Positions 1 to 10,674 of a stretch of 64,000 nucleotides of DNA are shown here, one piece after another (within the stretch, counting starts at the first letter, position 1; each line of letters starts with the position of its first letter). The position numbers and the translations under genes are program-made. The notes under the pieces were generated by a model, which was not told where the DNA came from, made no database searches, and was given only the letters and a program-made list of their open reading frames with translations. The stretch comes from Tetraselmis striata (Eukaryota > Chlorophyta > Chlorodendrophyceae > Chlorodendrales > Chlorodendraceae). Location of the stretch: assembly GCA_006384855.1 (NCBI GenBank), contig VCJN01000731.1, positions 62,001-126,000 on the forward strand. The letters are read 5' to 3'.

Positions 1-3000
1 GATCCCCCGTTCCGTTTTCGACGGACCTCTCATTTTCGTCACGAGACGTACTGCGCAATATACGTTTAGTACTTAGCGCCGAATGGGAGGGTTCCGGCGG
101 CGGGACCGATCTTTATACAGTACCCGACATACACTTGAGGTGTCCACATCCAATTTGACGACGTAGGACCGTGACAGAGCCGGATTTTCAATTTTTGCTT
201 TCAATTTGGTGATATAATGCATGATATATGTGTACCAAGGCTTCGCGGCATGTACGAGGAAAACCCGACATCGCCCTTTCCGGAACGCCGTTGCAAGAAG
301 CCAATAATTGCAGCGCAGCGCAGGATCATCGGAAGATCATAGAGGGGAACCTTACATCTACACCTCTGCTCCACATAGTCCCAGGCCCATTTCTCCCCAA
401 ATCCGAGCTTACGAATAGTAGGGCATCTGTATTTAGGGTTTGGGACCTGAAATCCTAGGATGTTGCACATTTATGCTTATATTAGCCTTTATCACCATAG
501 GGTATATGCAAGCCCTTTGGCCCTAACAAGCGTCCTACATGATCACGAGTGGCACTACTTGCGCCACACTGCGCGTTTCCAGTACCCCCAGAACAACACG
601 GGTTGGTGCCCCGCACGTCCCGCCGCGCATGCATAGACCATTAAATGGCGGGATGGCCATGGGTGGGCGAGGAAACATGTCAACAAAGATTCTAGGGTAT
701 TTTTGGGTGGGGTGGGCCCATATTGGCGTGCGCCCGTGCACGACGTGGCGTGATATATACCATCGCCACTGCAGTGCTGCCTTGTGATGCAGCTCTCAAA
801 ACTCGAGGTATCGCTCAGTGCGTTGCGAGGAAACGTCATATATATATATATATATGAATACCACAAAAATCTACGCTAGCAGGGCTACATTTTCTCTAGC
901 CTCACCACGGTCGTCCGAGGTCGTCTAGGCACTTTTCGTTTTTTTGAAATAATATGTCGAAATATGACGTCAGCGTCAGCGTGTGATCAATACATTGGCG
1001 TGAAACTTTACGCCAAGTGGACTCAAAACTTCATACACGGTAGCGGGACAGTATGTTGCGATGTTGCGTGTACTCGTGCTGCACGGACCACTCATACTTG
1101 GCACATGCCCCCTTTGAGCGATGCCCACGGCCACCATGCCGGATCCCCCCGTTCACATCATTATTTCTACCAGCATCGACGCATTAAGGTGCACGCCATC
1201 GCCGTCCCACTGGCCTCACCATGGCGCGTTGTGAGCATGCATGCATGCACTACTATAGAAAAGCTTTGCCCTACGGCAAGGAGGCCACGAGAACTCTCTT
1301 CAGCCGGCGCGTGCAGCGATCACAACCGCATTGTGCTCATTATTTTGCCCATAAACCATCGTCATCGACACGTAGGGCTTAATCCAGGTCGTGAATGAAC
1401 GACCTAATATCAATGCCCTGCGTGTATGGCGGATAGTGATCATACCAAGGGTGATGTGGTATGAGTACGGGGGCAGTGCTGGTTTCCAATGCCTATTTAT
1501 GCACACGAGTGGCGCAATTTGTGGTTTTGAAGCGCCAGTGAGCGCCATGCTTTTTGTCTAAATGAAGTATTGACGGCAACGGCTACCGCGTGGCAATATG
1601 GGGTGTATCGCGCTTTCGTGGCATTTCCCCTCAGCCGCACGACCCTGAGTAAAATGCATGCACGCGCGCACGGTCTCAGTGTAGCCGCGCATGGGCATGT
1701 GGATCGAATTCGCAAACTCCATACTTATGTGGAGGGGTGTAGAAGATGTAACGATCATTTGTAGCGACTATATATAACATGTCGACGACCTTCTTTTACA
1801 TTATCATTCGCTAGATGAGGTATAATTTAAATCCTTAGGCTCTTCAGAATTAATTTCCTTGTTTTGCTCCCGATTTCCCGGACAATGGGGGGGGGGGGGA
1901 CTTTTTTATTCACGGAACCTTTTAGGGGAACGATGAAACAGCACACAAGCGCGAATTCACACCCGCAGATGAGTACGCGCACGACCACGCGTGCCCGAGC
2001 GCGCTGCAACGCACGCTATCATAAACAATGCGGCCCACAGCAACCGCCGTCACTCCCACCTCATTTATCTACCGCCCAATAGCGCCCCATGCAACCTCCG
2101 TGCCCCGCGATGGAGGACAACAACGAGAACGAGGCGGGGCCACCTCGGCGCCCCCGCTACCACAAGCCCGCATGATTAGTGTCTCCGTGAAGTGGGATGA
2201 CGCCCCCCTCGGTAAGACTGCCGTGCTTGCCCTAACCACTGACTTGATGCATATGGAGCATGAGTTGTTGGACATGATTGGGGTAGAGTGACAACGAGTG
2301 ACTACGACAACAACGAGTGACAATGACAGCGAGAGAGCAGTGATAACGAGTAGCATAGTGGCGGCGAGCAGTGACAGCAAGCAGCGAGCAACAAGTAGAC
2401 GGTAGGCCGTGAGGCCGGGGGGGTCAGGGGCGTAGCCACAACAACCTGCAATTGTGGTTTAATTACATGTTTGGCGCTCTATATGGTTTGTTCTCGTTGC
2501 ACTACACTCCTATAGCACTTGTAGCAATGCGCAGGAGGCATTCCGAGAAAAAACCCTGCTTAAATGTCCCATGGCAGTACTTTACACAGTACTGGACTTC
2601 CCTGACAAAAAATGTGCGCAAGCCGCAAGATCAGAGGTGGGGGGGGGGGGGGGGGGGGGGGGGGGGGGCGGCTAAGCCAGGAAATTGAATTGGAAGAGCC
2701 CTACGTACAGGGACTACCCCTAATGATTTCTTTCCAGTACCCGGGCAGGGATGATATATTTATTCGCTGAAACTAAATAATGATATTCGCTAGTCGCCAA
2801 TAGTCGCTATATAAGATATAGAGAGCGCGCGCAGTTATATTTGATATTTATAAAATGACACATATTGCCCGCATCCCTTCCCCACTGTCCCGCCCTCGGG
2901 GACTGCTGCGATAAGATAGCTGCGCAGTAAGAACGCCGAGTCCCGTCTTTGCTTGCCACACTCCATTGACGCGCAGCGTCGCTATATCTTGCGTACAAAG

Positions 3001-4265
3001 CTATTTGCCACTTCGTCATCGGTCTTTTCCAGAAATACTAGCAGCTCATCAGCGGGACTAGTCTTTGAAGGCAGGGCTCCGTGACCCGCCTAGTCGGCCT
3101 GTCCGGGCCATTATAAACGCAGCAACAGCGGCACTTGAACCGAGAGGGCGAAGCGGGCTGAACGACACCAAAGCTATAACCCCAAACCAACTTCGAAAGA
3201 CGGTGCGGATACATGTGCTCGGCCTTCTGCCCTTATCGCTGTCTGGGAACATACTGTACAGGCCGCCTGTACAGACGGTTGTGTGGGGACACGCGAATTT
3301 GAAGAGGACGCTGATGCTGCTTGTTCGGCAGGACATCGTAGTTCTATGCAGTTCTATTATTCATGCCTACCGCCCTACCGGGAAGTCATGCTGGAATTCT
3401 TATCTGCAACTTAGCAAACATGACTACACGAGTCGTAACGGCGGGTATTGGTCGCGCATACACGACCGTGCGAGCATTTTACCGCGTCGAGGCATCACGT
3501 GTCGTCACACTTACCGAATCTCCTACGGTCGTCCATGTCCAGGCTTGCTAATACGCGTAAAACGGAGAGCCCGATATCGTCCTCTCTGACGCGCTGGAGT
3601 TGGCAGCTGGAAGACAGTCGACCGACACCACCCTCGACGCGTGCGACAAATGGGGGCTGGAAGCAGCAAGACAGGGCTTGAAGACTCGCAGACTGCCGCA
3701 CACAAAGAGGGCCAGAAAGCCCGCAAGAGCAGCATCCTGGGCTTTGATTTGCGTCGAATGACCAGTCGGTTCTCCATATCGCCGCTGGGCTGGGGAGATC
3801 CACAGCCTAAGCAAGCGACCAAGAGACCATCCTAAAGCCACAGCTGCCATAGACCAGTGCACCTATATTTCTCATCGTTGATGGTATGCTGTCCAATGGC
3901 TAGTTCCTCATTGCTTCTCATCACCAGTTGGATCGTGGTGAGATATCTGTCTTCTGGTCCGGCGCATTGGCGTCTATGCTGTTAGCCTGATGTACTAGGT
4001 ACCATTACTGGTTTCTAGTTGACTATTTGCAAATATACCATGCCATAGAGCATTCCTGCCCGACTCTCTGTGGAAGATGCAATGGCATCACGGCTAAGCT
4101 AGTGACGATTCGCATGGAGCATGCTGCTTTGCTAATCAATTGCTGTTTGGACTAAGAGCCGGGAAATTCATGCTTGTAAGTGATTTAAAGGACAAGTTGA
4201 CAAATTGGTAGTGACGTATATTTCTCTGACGGAGCTTATACAGCGACAGTCTATCCCTGCACCTC
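1..4265. other. Region without a confident gene
   Basis: No open frame here carries a motif I recognise, and no GT-AG exon chain is convincing. Simple-sequence tracts are present: a TA run near 838-855, a G run at 1887-1899 and a 30-base G run at 2639-2668. Around 3420-3760 the plus strand has coding-like stretches in two frames separated by stops, which may be a decayed mobile-element gene, but I could not assign it. Confidence 0.4.
2639..2668. repeat. Poly-G tract, 30 bases
   Basis: Uninterrupted run of about 30 G. It belongs to a class of long G or C runs found throughout the window, both in introns and between genes. Confidence 0.95.
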
Positions 4266-5492
4266 TCACAGGTCCTCATGGCCTCGACACTGAGCACGAA
4301 GCTGGGGCAGCATAAATTGTCCTAGAAAGAACACCATCAAAGCGACTGCTGCCGTCAGTAGCGATAACAAAGATATACATAGGACTACCGTAGCCCATTC
4401 AGGAAGGTGGTCCACGAGCAGCTCCAACAAGGCAGTCTCCCATTGAGGCCACTGAACCACAGCGTTCCATGGATTCTTGACTATGTCCCAGGGACTCTGG
4501 TGGCAGGAGATCTGATTTTGAGCGCGCCTGTGCAGTGTGGTGAGCGCAGAGTGGAGCTCAGACTGAGGAGGGGTCTTCTCCAAGCTACGCGTGCTCCGCG
4601 CTTCGGTACCACTGCCACTACTGGTCCTCATTGCCAACTTCCCCAACTTCTTGTGTGTCTTCTTCTGAAATTTCTTCTGGTGCTTTCGATTGCGGGATCC
4701 AAGCTTGTCAGCTGCGGTTTTTGTCTGTTCGCGGATCTCCTCTGCCAGGAGTGCACGCGCATAATATGGCGAGAAGCCATACGCCAGCATTAGCTCAAAA
4801 GCCTGCATCGACACTGTTATCCGCCAGTAGTGCTCTTCCTCTGGCACGTCGCAGGGTAGACTTTTCGGCGGCCGTGCACCATGATCAGCGCTGCCTACCC
4901 CCGTGACCATCCGCTCCACCAGCAGCTGAATTGGACGGTTCCCGAACTGTTGAGCGCTACCAGGTCCACTCTTCTCCAGCCAGCGCTCCAGCATGTCTAC
5001 GTCCATCCGCGGGTCCATGACAAGCACGTTGAGCAGTGTATTGCCACTACCTGCCAGTTGTGCGGTCAGCTGCACGTCCGTGTCAAGCAGAAACCAGTCC
5101 TCCAGCAGCGGCGGCAACCAGTGCAGCGGCGCCTCCTCCAGTTGGAGTGCGAATGGCATCTCGTACAGAAACGCCAGCATCAAGTGCGCGTCCAGCCCCA
5201 TGCCGAACAGCTCCTTCGCGGTAGCCAACGCGCCCTCGCTCCACCGCGGGCACCAGTCAAAGTAATTCTCGCCATCGTGCGCCAGGTGAGCGAACGCTAC
5301 CGTCTCTGCCATAGCCTCGGAAAAAAGCGCCAGCAGATCCTCCTCTGTAAACACTTTGTCCGGCGCCGGCAAGGACTCCTCCGACTCTACTGCCGCCCGG
5401 ATACAACTAGTACTGGTGTCCACCAGGGCTTCCATCTGCCTGTCCACCCTTAGAACCCAGCGTGTGAAGCCGGGTGCATACGAGTTGCACAC
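4266..5492 (-). CDS. Ankyrin-like protein with C-terminal membrane anchor (uncharacterised)
   Basis: Single-exon frame of 408 aa on the minus strand, the longest host-like frame in the first 9 kb. The N-terminal two thirds are helical and Leu-rich. A stretch with ankyrin character (GNTLLNVLVMDPRMDVDMLE, followed by GNRPIQLLVERM) follows the tryptophan-rich HWLPPLLEDWF segment. A strongly basic Lys-rich region (KHQKKFQKKTHKKLGK) lies near residues 270-290. A hydrophobic segment of about 28 residues (ATVVLCISLLSLLTAAVALM...) sits 13 residues from the C-terminus, so the protein is probably tail-anchored with its bulk in the cytosol. The first ATG of the frame is used as start. I do not recognise a named family; ankyrin assignment is tentative. 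No neighbouring gene suggests a function. Confidence 0.6.
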   Translation of the reverse strand: MCNSYAPGFTRWVLRVDRQMEALVDTSTSCIRAAVESEESLPAPDKVFTEEDLLALFSEAMAETVAFAHLAHDGENYFDWCPRWSEGALATAKELFGMGLDAHLMLAFLYEMPFALQLEEAPLHWLPPLLEDWFLLDTDVQLTAQLAGSGNTLLNVLVMDPRMDVDMLERWLEKSGPGSAQQFGNRPIQLLVERMVTGVGSADHGARPPKSLPCDVPEEEHYWRITVSMQAFELMLAYGFSPYYARALLAEEIREQTKTAADKLGSRNRKHQKKFQKKTHKKLGKLAMRTSSGSGTEARSTRSLEKTPPQSELHSALTTLHRRAQNQISCHQSPWDIVKNPWNAVVQWPQWETALLELLVDHLPEWATVVLCISLLSLLTAAVALMVFFLGQFMLPQLRAQCRGHEDL

Positions 5493-5959
5493 TTGCCTGC
5501 ACGGGGGACGTATATGCTACGTGTCGCCCGCCTCTCGCGGCGCCGCCAATGTATGGCGTGTCAAAAGGGCGCACCTAAAGAGTACGGGGCTTGTGTCGTG
5601 ATGGGGTTGGCGGCCGGGCGGAGATACGCGGGTTCAGCCTCTTCTCGGACCGGTTGTAAAAGTTTGGGACGTAAGTGGCGCGGGGAAGTCTCCTGATATC
5701 CTTCAACAACAACAACCCAACTACATGTGCGACCCGCGCATACAGGCTGTGACGGGCGGTTGAGACTGTAGGCTGGTCGCCTCAGGTGCCAGTTACGAGT
5801 ACTATGAAGGACAATAAGCAGAACTTGTCCTCCACCGTCGCGCTACTTTTATTCTTCGAGGTGGGCGCGCTCGAGAGGTTGATGTAGACACAACGAGCTA
5901 GAGTACGAGCTACGAATACGAACTCGCATCATTGTACTCGAATTTCCAACACTAGCCTT
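5493..5959. other. Intergenic, no gene seen
   Basis: Presumed upstream region of the minus-strand ankyrin-like gene. No frame with recognisable coding character and no clear promoter motif. Confidence 0.4.
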
Positions 5960-6398
5960 CAATTAGTCTTGCAGAATGCTTCGGCAATTTGCTTTATGAC
6001 TATGACGGAGCGTCGCCTACCCAGGGCTTTCCGTAACTGGATTTCTGCCTAAACGGCCGTCGTAGAGACGCTGCAAGGGTTTCACTGATGCCAGTCCTAT
6101 CCCGGGGCGAAAAAAATCATTGTACTCGAACGGGCCGACGCCCCAAACGGGTAGGGCGCGGACCTTCCGTGGTCAGTGCCGGGTATCTTCATGGCAGTGT
6201 TTCAGACGGTGATTCAACAGTGTTGGAAATTCCGTCACTGACCATCAATTAGTCTTGCAGAATGCTTCGGCAATTTGCTTAATGACTACAACGGAGCGTC
6301 GCCTACCCAGGGCTTTCCTTCGGTGGATTGCTGCCTAAACGGCCGTCGTAGAGACGCTGCAAGGGTTTCATCACTGCCAGTCCTGCCCCGGGGGCGGG
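5960..6398. repeat. Direct repeat pair, ~150 bp, period ~286
   Basis: The segment 5960-6109 recurs at 6246-6398. Both begin caattagtcttgcagaatgc and run through ggccgtcgtagagacgctgc to a ccagtcct/cccgggg end, with scattered substitutions. No coding function is evident. The second copy lies just upstream of a truncated LINE insertion. Confidence 0.8.
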
Positions 6399-6450
6399 GA
6401 ATAATAACGAGCTACGAGCTAGGAGGGCGAGGCCGCACTGTATGCCTGTC

Positions 6451-6747
6451 AATCCGTTCAGGCACTTCGGAACTTTGTCGCCAGCCAACCTGCTGAGTTC
6501 CGCCGTCACCTGCCGCGCACACGGCGGGGGCTGTTGCAGCGGGTCTCGGCTTGCGTGCATGGTACCCTGGGCGGCATTATCTCTGCCGGTGTGCAGATGG
6601 CCAAGTAGGATGCGTGTGCTCGTGCCCATTCTGCGTCTTCTCATGTTACTGCTTCCACCTCGAAGTCGATGTAGAGGACCTTTCTCATTGTCTTTTTTTG
6701 TGATTTCCTGATATCGCCTTCTGCTGCTAGCTCATGTTATTATATGG
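6451..6747 (+). mobile_element. 5'-truncated copy of the non-LTR retrotransposon
   Basis: These 297 bases match, in sense orientation, the 3' end of the full-length retrotransposon at 46769-51190. They cover the last ~95 codons, the short 3' UTR and the terminal tgctgctagctcatgt. Relative to the full-length copy the reading frame stops early (AAG TAG where the full-length copy has AAG TCT). The copy is flanked by an 11-bp near-perfect direct repeat (GTATGCCTGTC at 6440-6450, GTATGCTTGTC at 6748-6758), read as the target-site duplication. 5' truncation with a short duplication is the expected product of target-primed reverse transcription. Confidence 0.85.
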
Positions 6748-6754
6748 GTATGCT

Positions 6755-6850
6755 TGTCCGCTGGGTAGAGCGGTGGTCTCCTATGGGAGTCCCGGGATCA
6801 AATCCCGGCTCCAACATTTCAGGGCAATATCGACCGGGCCCGTGTCCCGC
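6755..6850 (+). repeat. tRNA-like (SINE-type) repeat, copy 1
   Basis: Contains a D-arm/A-box-like block (GGGTAGAGCGGTGG) and a 17-base T-arm hairpin (CCGGG-ATCAAAT-CCCGG). The acceptor and anticodon arms do not pair properly, so it is not a functional tRNA. It is followed by gggcaatat.gaccgggcccgtgtccc, which also follows the related sequence at 29876-29981. The shared tRNA-like head and shared 3' block suggest a tRNA-derived SINE family. Confidence 0.5.
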
Positions 6851-7121
6851 CTGGCAGAGGTGGACATTGAAAATTTATTGAAAACAGAAAACCAAAAATT
6901 TTCAGGAAATTTCTAAAATTTCCATCGACCCCATGTGGAGGACATGGAAATACCACCGCAACAGTGTAAACTACTGTTTTGCTGACGTGTACATGTACTC
7001 ATTTACACCAAGGGGGCACAGCCACAATGTGTAGTATAGTGCATATACATTTGCAAGGTCAATAGCATCGTAATCCAACATCGATTACAATCACTCAGTA
7101 AACACAATCACTGCGATACAC
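6851..7121. other. Non-coding AT-richer stretch
   Basis: Contains A/T-rich direct and inverted motifs (aaaattt/aaattt). No gene seen. Confidence 0.4.
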
Positions 7122-7481
7122 CTAATAAGGCGGGGCTGTAGGTGGCAATGTTGGTTGCGACACGGCACTCCCACTGTGCTCGAATTGATGTTGTGCATTA
7201 GCATTTATACTAGCGGCATCACAACCAACAACCAATTGATGTTGGTGTTGAGTAGCAACTAGTTTATTAAGCATATTTTGTTGGAACACACTTTGCTGTT
7301 GTTAAGCAGCAGCATGTTGAAACAATGGCGCTGCTCCTACAACGCCATGCATAAGCTGCTGCGCCGCGCTGCCTTGGTGTTGGTGCAAGGCAAGCATTTG
7401 TTGGAGGCAAGCTTGGTGAATTTGTTGTAGACGTTGCTTCTCATAGGCGGTCGCATCAGGTCGAGGCTCGAGGCTCGCCAT
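7122..7481 (-). pseudogene. Gln-rich protein, interrupted by one in-frame stop
   Basis: Reading the minus strand from the ATG at 7481 gives MASLEPRPDATAYEKQRLQQ followed by Q/H/A-rich sequence, then a TAA at 7303-7305. After that stop the same frame continues as QQQSVFQQNMLNKLV and further Q/H/N-rich sequence to a TAG at 7122-7124. A single CAA-to-TAA change would account for the break, so this looks like a recently disabled Gln-rich gene or a repeat-derived frame. No domain is recognised. Upstream exons are possible but not resolved. Confidence 0.4.
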
Positions 7482-9216
7482 CAAGGTCGCATCAGCGGGC
7501 GCGGGCTCGGAGCGGCGGCATGGATGGCGCACTGGAGGTAAGTGCACATGTGGGCCATGTGGGGCAAGCCGGCGCGCTGTTAGTAGGCGGGCAGAAATTA
7601 GCGCGCGCTTATAGGAGGGGCGGGCGGCGGGGCCTTGCGTGCACTCAGCGTACGCACTCGCGCAGGGGTCGCACGGCAGCACTCGCGGGTGGCGGGCAAG
7701 GGCACGTACATCGGGTACATGGGCAGCGAAGTGGCGAAGTAGCTAACTATAGAAAGCATCAAAGCAAGTGGGTGCGGGCGCCGGGCGGCCCGGAAGGAAG
7801 GCGGGCTGTCGGTTCGGGGATGGCTGGGCAAGTATGGACAATCAAGGCGTGTTGTGGGCTTGTGGCTTTCCAGTCTAGCACTATGGCTACATAGTGCGTA
7901 TTGTGGAGCCAGGCAAGCGAGCGGGAGAGACCCATATAGCGGCGGGAGGGTAGGCCACTGGGCCAGTGGTCGGGCGTTGGGGGAGTCAGTCTGTTGTGCG
8001 CAGCGTCCCTGCCAACCCGCATGTGCCGGTCCCGGCGCGAGCGAGGCGGGGACTGTTAGAGGGATGAGCATGAAGCGCGGAGAGTGGCTGGTTACATAGA
8101 AGTGACCATGCCCGCCGCATGGGCGCCGCACGCAACTAGGCAGGCGATGCGGTACCTGCTGCGCGCGCGCCGTGCAAGTGCGGGCTATGCATGATGACAG
8201 GTGCTAAAGTACTAAGACATATCCCAGTCCCTAGCTACATTGTACACATGCAGTAGTGTACCAACACCCATGTCAACACCCCCCCTCAATGTCGCTAGGA
8301 GATGCTCCAAGCAGGGGGGTCCGGTTGCTGACGCTAGTCGCTAGCCTAGAGAGGCAGCCCGCCATGCCGTGACCTCGGTGTGGGTCGAGGCTTGTCCTCT
8401 AGGGAGTCTTACTGCGCTGGCTGCAACCGGACGGTGTCGAGCGAAGCAGGCTTGCGTCGAGTGACGCTTCTCCGGGAATGATGCAAGCTCCCGCCCGCCT
8501 ATGGGCCTGTGTGCCGAGCTCAATCTGTAGAAGAGGTGCCGGCGCTAGTCGCTAGCCCAGAAAGGCAGCCCGCCATGCCCCTCGGCGTGGGTCGAGGCTT
8601 GCCCTCAAGGGAGTCTGACTGCGTTGGCTGTCGAGCGGACTGAAGCCGCGGCTGGCCCCTTTTTCTCGGCGCTGGTGTGCCGAGCTTCGCCTACTACTTT
8701 CCGGTTGGTCGAGCCGAGCGGGCAAAACACTGAGAGCAGTGTACATGGCAGCGCGCGCAGCGGCGCGGTAGCTGGCGCGGCATGCATAGTAGCCGACGCC
8801 CATGTTGCTGCCCATGTTGCCGTCCGTACGTGGTGATGGGGCTTCCATGATCCGAGAGTAGATATGCAAATTTCTGATTGCTCGACGAGCGTTCCCCGAA
8901 GTTTCGATCGGCCGAGCCGAGAAACTGTGAATTTGGGCGGGAATTGCAATACACGGCGCTCGCTGGCGTCTTGGTAGCTGGCAAACCCGTACATGCGGTC
9001 GCTGGCGTCATGGTAGTCAGCTTCCGGGTGTGCGTTGTGGTTTAAGGTGCGCGAACCTTGAGGCGACCTTGGGCCGCGAGTGCGACGTCCATCGATGCTT
9101 GAGTGTTGAGAACCGGCCACCGCCTGTGATCTCAGTTTAACGTCGAAACTCGCGTCTATAGACGGACTTCATGCGTCTTCGCCAGAACATCCTCCCTAGC
9201 AGAGGGTCCATTACAT
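7482..9216. repeat. Repeat-rich non-coding region
   Basis: Two related blocks of ~90 bp lie at 8331-8423 and 8542-8629 (both start cgctagtcgctagcc and include ggcagcccgccatgcc and gggagtct). The 8000-8275 segment is a paralogue of the sequence on both sides of the first CACTA element. No convincing gene. Confidence 0.6.
8000..8275. repeat. Unoccupied paralogue of the CACTA insertion site
   Basis: The first part (gtgcgcagcgtccctgccaac ... gcgcgccgtgca) matches 9217-9391, immediately left of the CACTA element. The second part (gcaagtgcgggctatgcatgatg ... ccatgtcaacac) matches 18775-18885, immediately right of it. At 8171-8180 the two halves are continuous (cgtgcaagtg), so this is an uninterrupted copy of the target repeat and fixes the element's borders and its 3-bp target duplication. 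Confidence 0.9.
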
Positions 9217-9391
9217 GTTGTGCGCATCGTCCCTGCCAACTCGCCATGTGCGGGTCCCGGCGCGAGGCGGGGACTGTGGGAGGGAACATGAAGCGCGGAG
9301 ATTGGCTTGTTACATAGAAGTGACCATGCCCGCCTAGGCGCCGCACGCATCTAGGCAGGCAATGCGGTGTCTGATGTGCGCGCGCCGTGCA
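9217..9391. repeat. Left flank of CACTA copy 1 (target repeat)
   Basis: Matches about 8000-8176 with several differences, ending gccgtgca directly before the element. The final GCA (9389-9391) is repeated at 18775-18777, as expected for the 3-bp target-site duplication of CACTA elements. Confidence 0.85.
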
Positions 9392-9413
9392 CACTGTGAG
9401 ATTCAGATGTGAC
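9392..9413 (+). repeat. CACTA copy 1, left terminal inverted repeat
   Basis: 22 bp, exact reverse complement of 18753-18774. The same terminus recurs at 46444 and, with a 2-bp deletion, at 45631; its complement ends at 59329. Confidence 0.95.
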
Positions 9414-9988
9414 GTAAATGTGCCCTACTGGTGACGAACGACGACATACGGGGACGATACGGGACGGACGAGGGACGTGGATTTCATACCCAGTAGCGAC
9501 GACTATCGCGCGCGACCTGTAAAGTACTATATGAATTTCTCGTTTCCATAATTTCATCAAATTGATATGCGCACGCGGGCTCGCGTGTCGCCCGCCGACG
9601 CGGAGCACCCGGGCTAAGTACAGGCGGATGTACGCACTCATTGCACATCGCCGCACATCGCTGACCGCACATCGCTGACCGCTGACCCCGCGGTGTGCCG
9701 CGATGTGCGGCACGACGGGCGGAGGTGTGGGCGGATGTAGGTGGTACGGTAGGTGGTAGGCGGTAGGTGGTGTTCGTAGGTGCGCGTTTTAATGCAGCCG
9801 CCCTAACTGCTGATGATTGTGTAACGCCCCAGCACGCGCATGAAGTACGGGGTCGCCTCACGGTCACCGCCGCTCACCGTTGAATCAAGCGCGGACAGCC
9901 GCGCACTCGCATCTGTGTTGCCTGCCGGTGGTGGGTTACATCCACCCCAACTCTCAACCCCCCCCCCGCCCCCCGCGCGCGGCAGCAG

Positions 9989-10407
9989 GCATGCCGGCAA
10001 AGGGATGGATAGCGAGTGTGTCGAAGGATGGCGTGTACACATGCAAGCACTGCCACGGCATCGTGACGGGTAGTAGTGAAAGGACGGCGCGAGAGCGGCA
10101 CTTCCGGAAATACCCGAACTGTAGCCACTCGTTGAAGCGTGCGGCTAAGTTGCGCCGCAAGGCCGCCTTATCACAAGCAGCAGCAGCAGGGGCGGCAGCA
10201 GCAGCAGCAGCAGCAGCAGCAACAAGCGCGGCAGCAGGAGTAGCTGCAGCCGTCGGAAACGGCCCGCCGGCGCCGGTCTCGGACGACGGCGGCTCGAAGG
10301 TGGACGATGTGATGGGCGTGGGGGAGGACCCCGTTGGCGAAGACGGTATGGACATCGACGCGCCTGCGTGGCCGCCGGCGGGCGTCGAACCCGCGATGAG
10401 GGCGTGA
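9989..10407 (+). CDS. BED-like zinc-finger ORF of the CACTA element
   Basis: From the ATG at 9989 the frame encodes MPAKGWIASVSKDGVYTCKH and continues CHG...RHFRKYPNCSH. The spacing C-x2-C ... H-x5-C-x2-H and the upstream aromatic residues are like a BED-type zinc finger, used for DNA binding by many transposases. A basic block (KRAAKLRRKA), an Ala-rich microsatellite-encoded run and an acidic tail follow. The frame stops at 10407; the Tudor-like segment starts in the +1 frame at about 10401, so the two may be one protein joined by a small intron or frameshift. The frame is also open in the inverted copy (58735 to 58315), where the zinc finger has several substitutions and the Ala run is shorter. 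Selection for keeping the frame is plausible but not shown. Confidence 0.55.
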
Positions 10408-10589
10408 TATGGAAAGGCGATCCCGGCGACTTCTACATGAAGGTCATCGCCAAGAAGTTCCGGGGAGTATGGCACTACGGCGTGATAACCGGCGTCGTTA
10501 CCGAGTGGGTGTTGGAGGACTACGGCGGGGCGACCCAGTGGCGCGCTGTTTTCGAGGACGGTGACATTGTGGACCTTCTGCGTTCAGAG
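10368..10589 (+). CDS. Tudor-like segment of the CACTA element (partial exon)
   Basis: Encodes YMKVIAKKFRGVWHYGVITG then ...QWRAVFEDGDIVDLLRSE, ending at a GAG|gtgagt donor (10590). The pattern KxFxGxxxYGxI...xxxVxFEDGDxxDL is that of plant PTM/DIR17-type Tudor domains, which bind histone tails or other chromatin partners. In the inverted copy the acidic turn reads FEDGGIVGLL, losing two aspartates. Whether it continues from the BED-like ORF or into the downstream transposase exons is unresolved. Confidence 0.45.
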
Positions 10590-10674
10590 GTGAGTGGGCC
10601 CGGCCTGCGTGCTGGTGGCACCACTCAACTGCGGTTGTATGGAATCACACGCACCCGCCCGGTCGGCGTGGCAG

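Noticed and set aside
3065-3589. 174-aa plus-strand frame
   Set aside because: No recognisable motif, and composition like its surroundings; better coding-like sequence in the same place is in another frame and broken by stops.
6755-6820. Functional tRNA gene
   Set aside because: The T-arm hairpin and A-box-like block are present, but no 7-bp acceptor stem and no proper anticodon arm can be formed.
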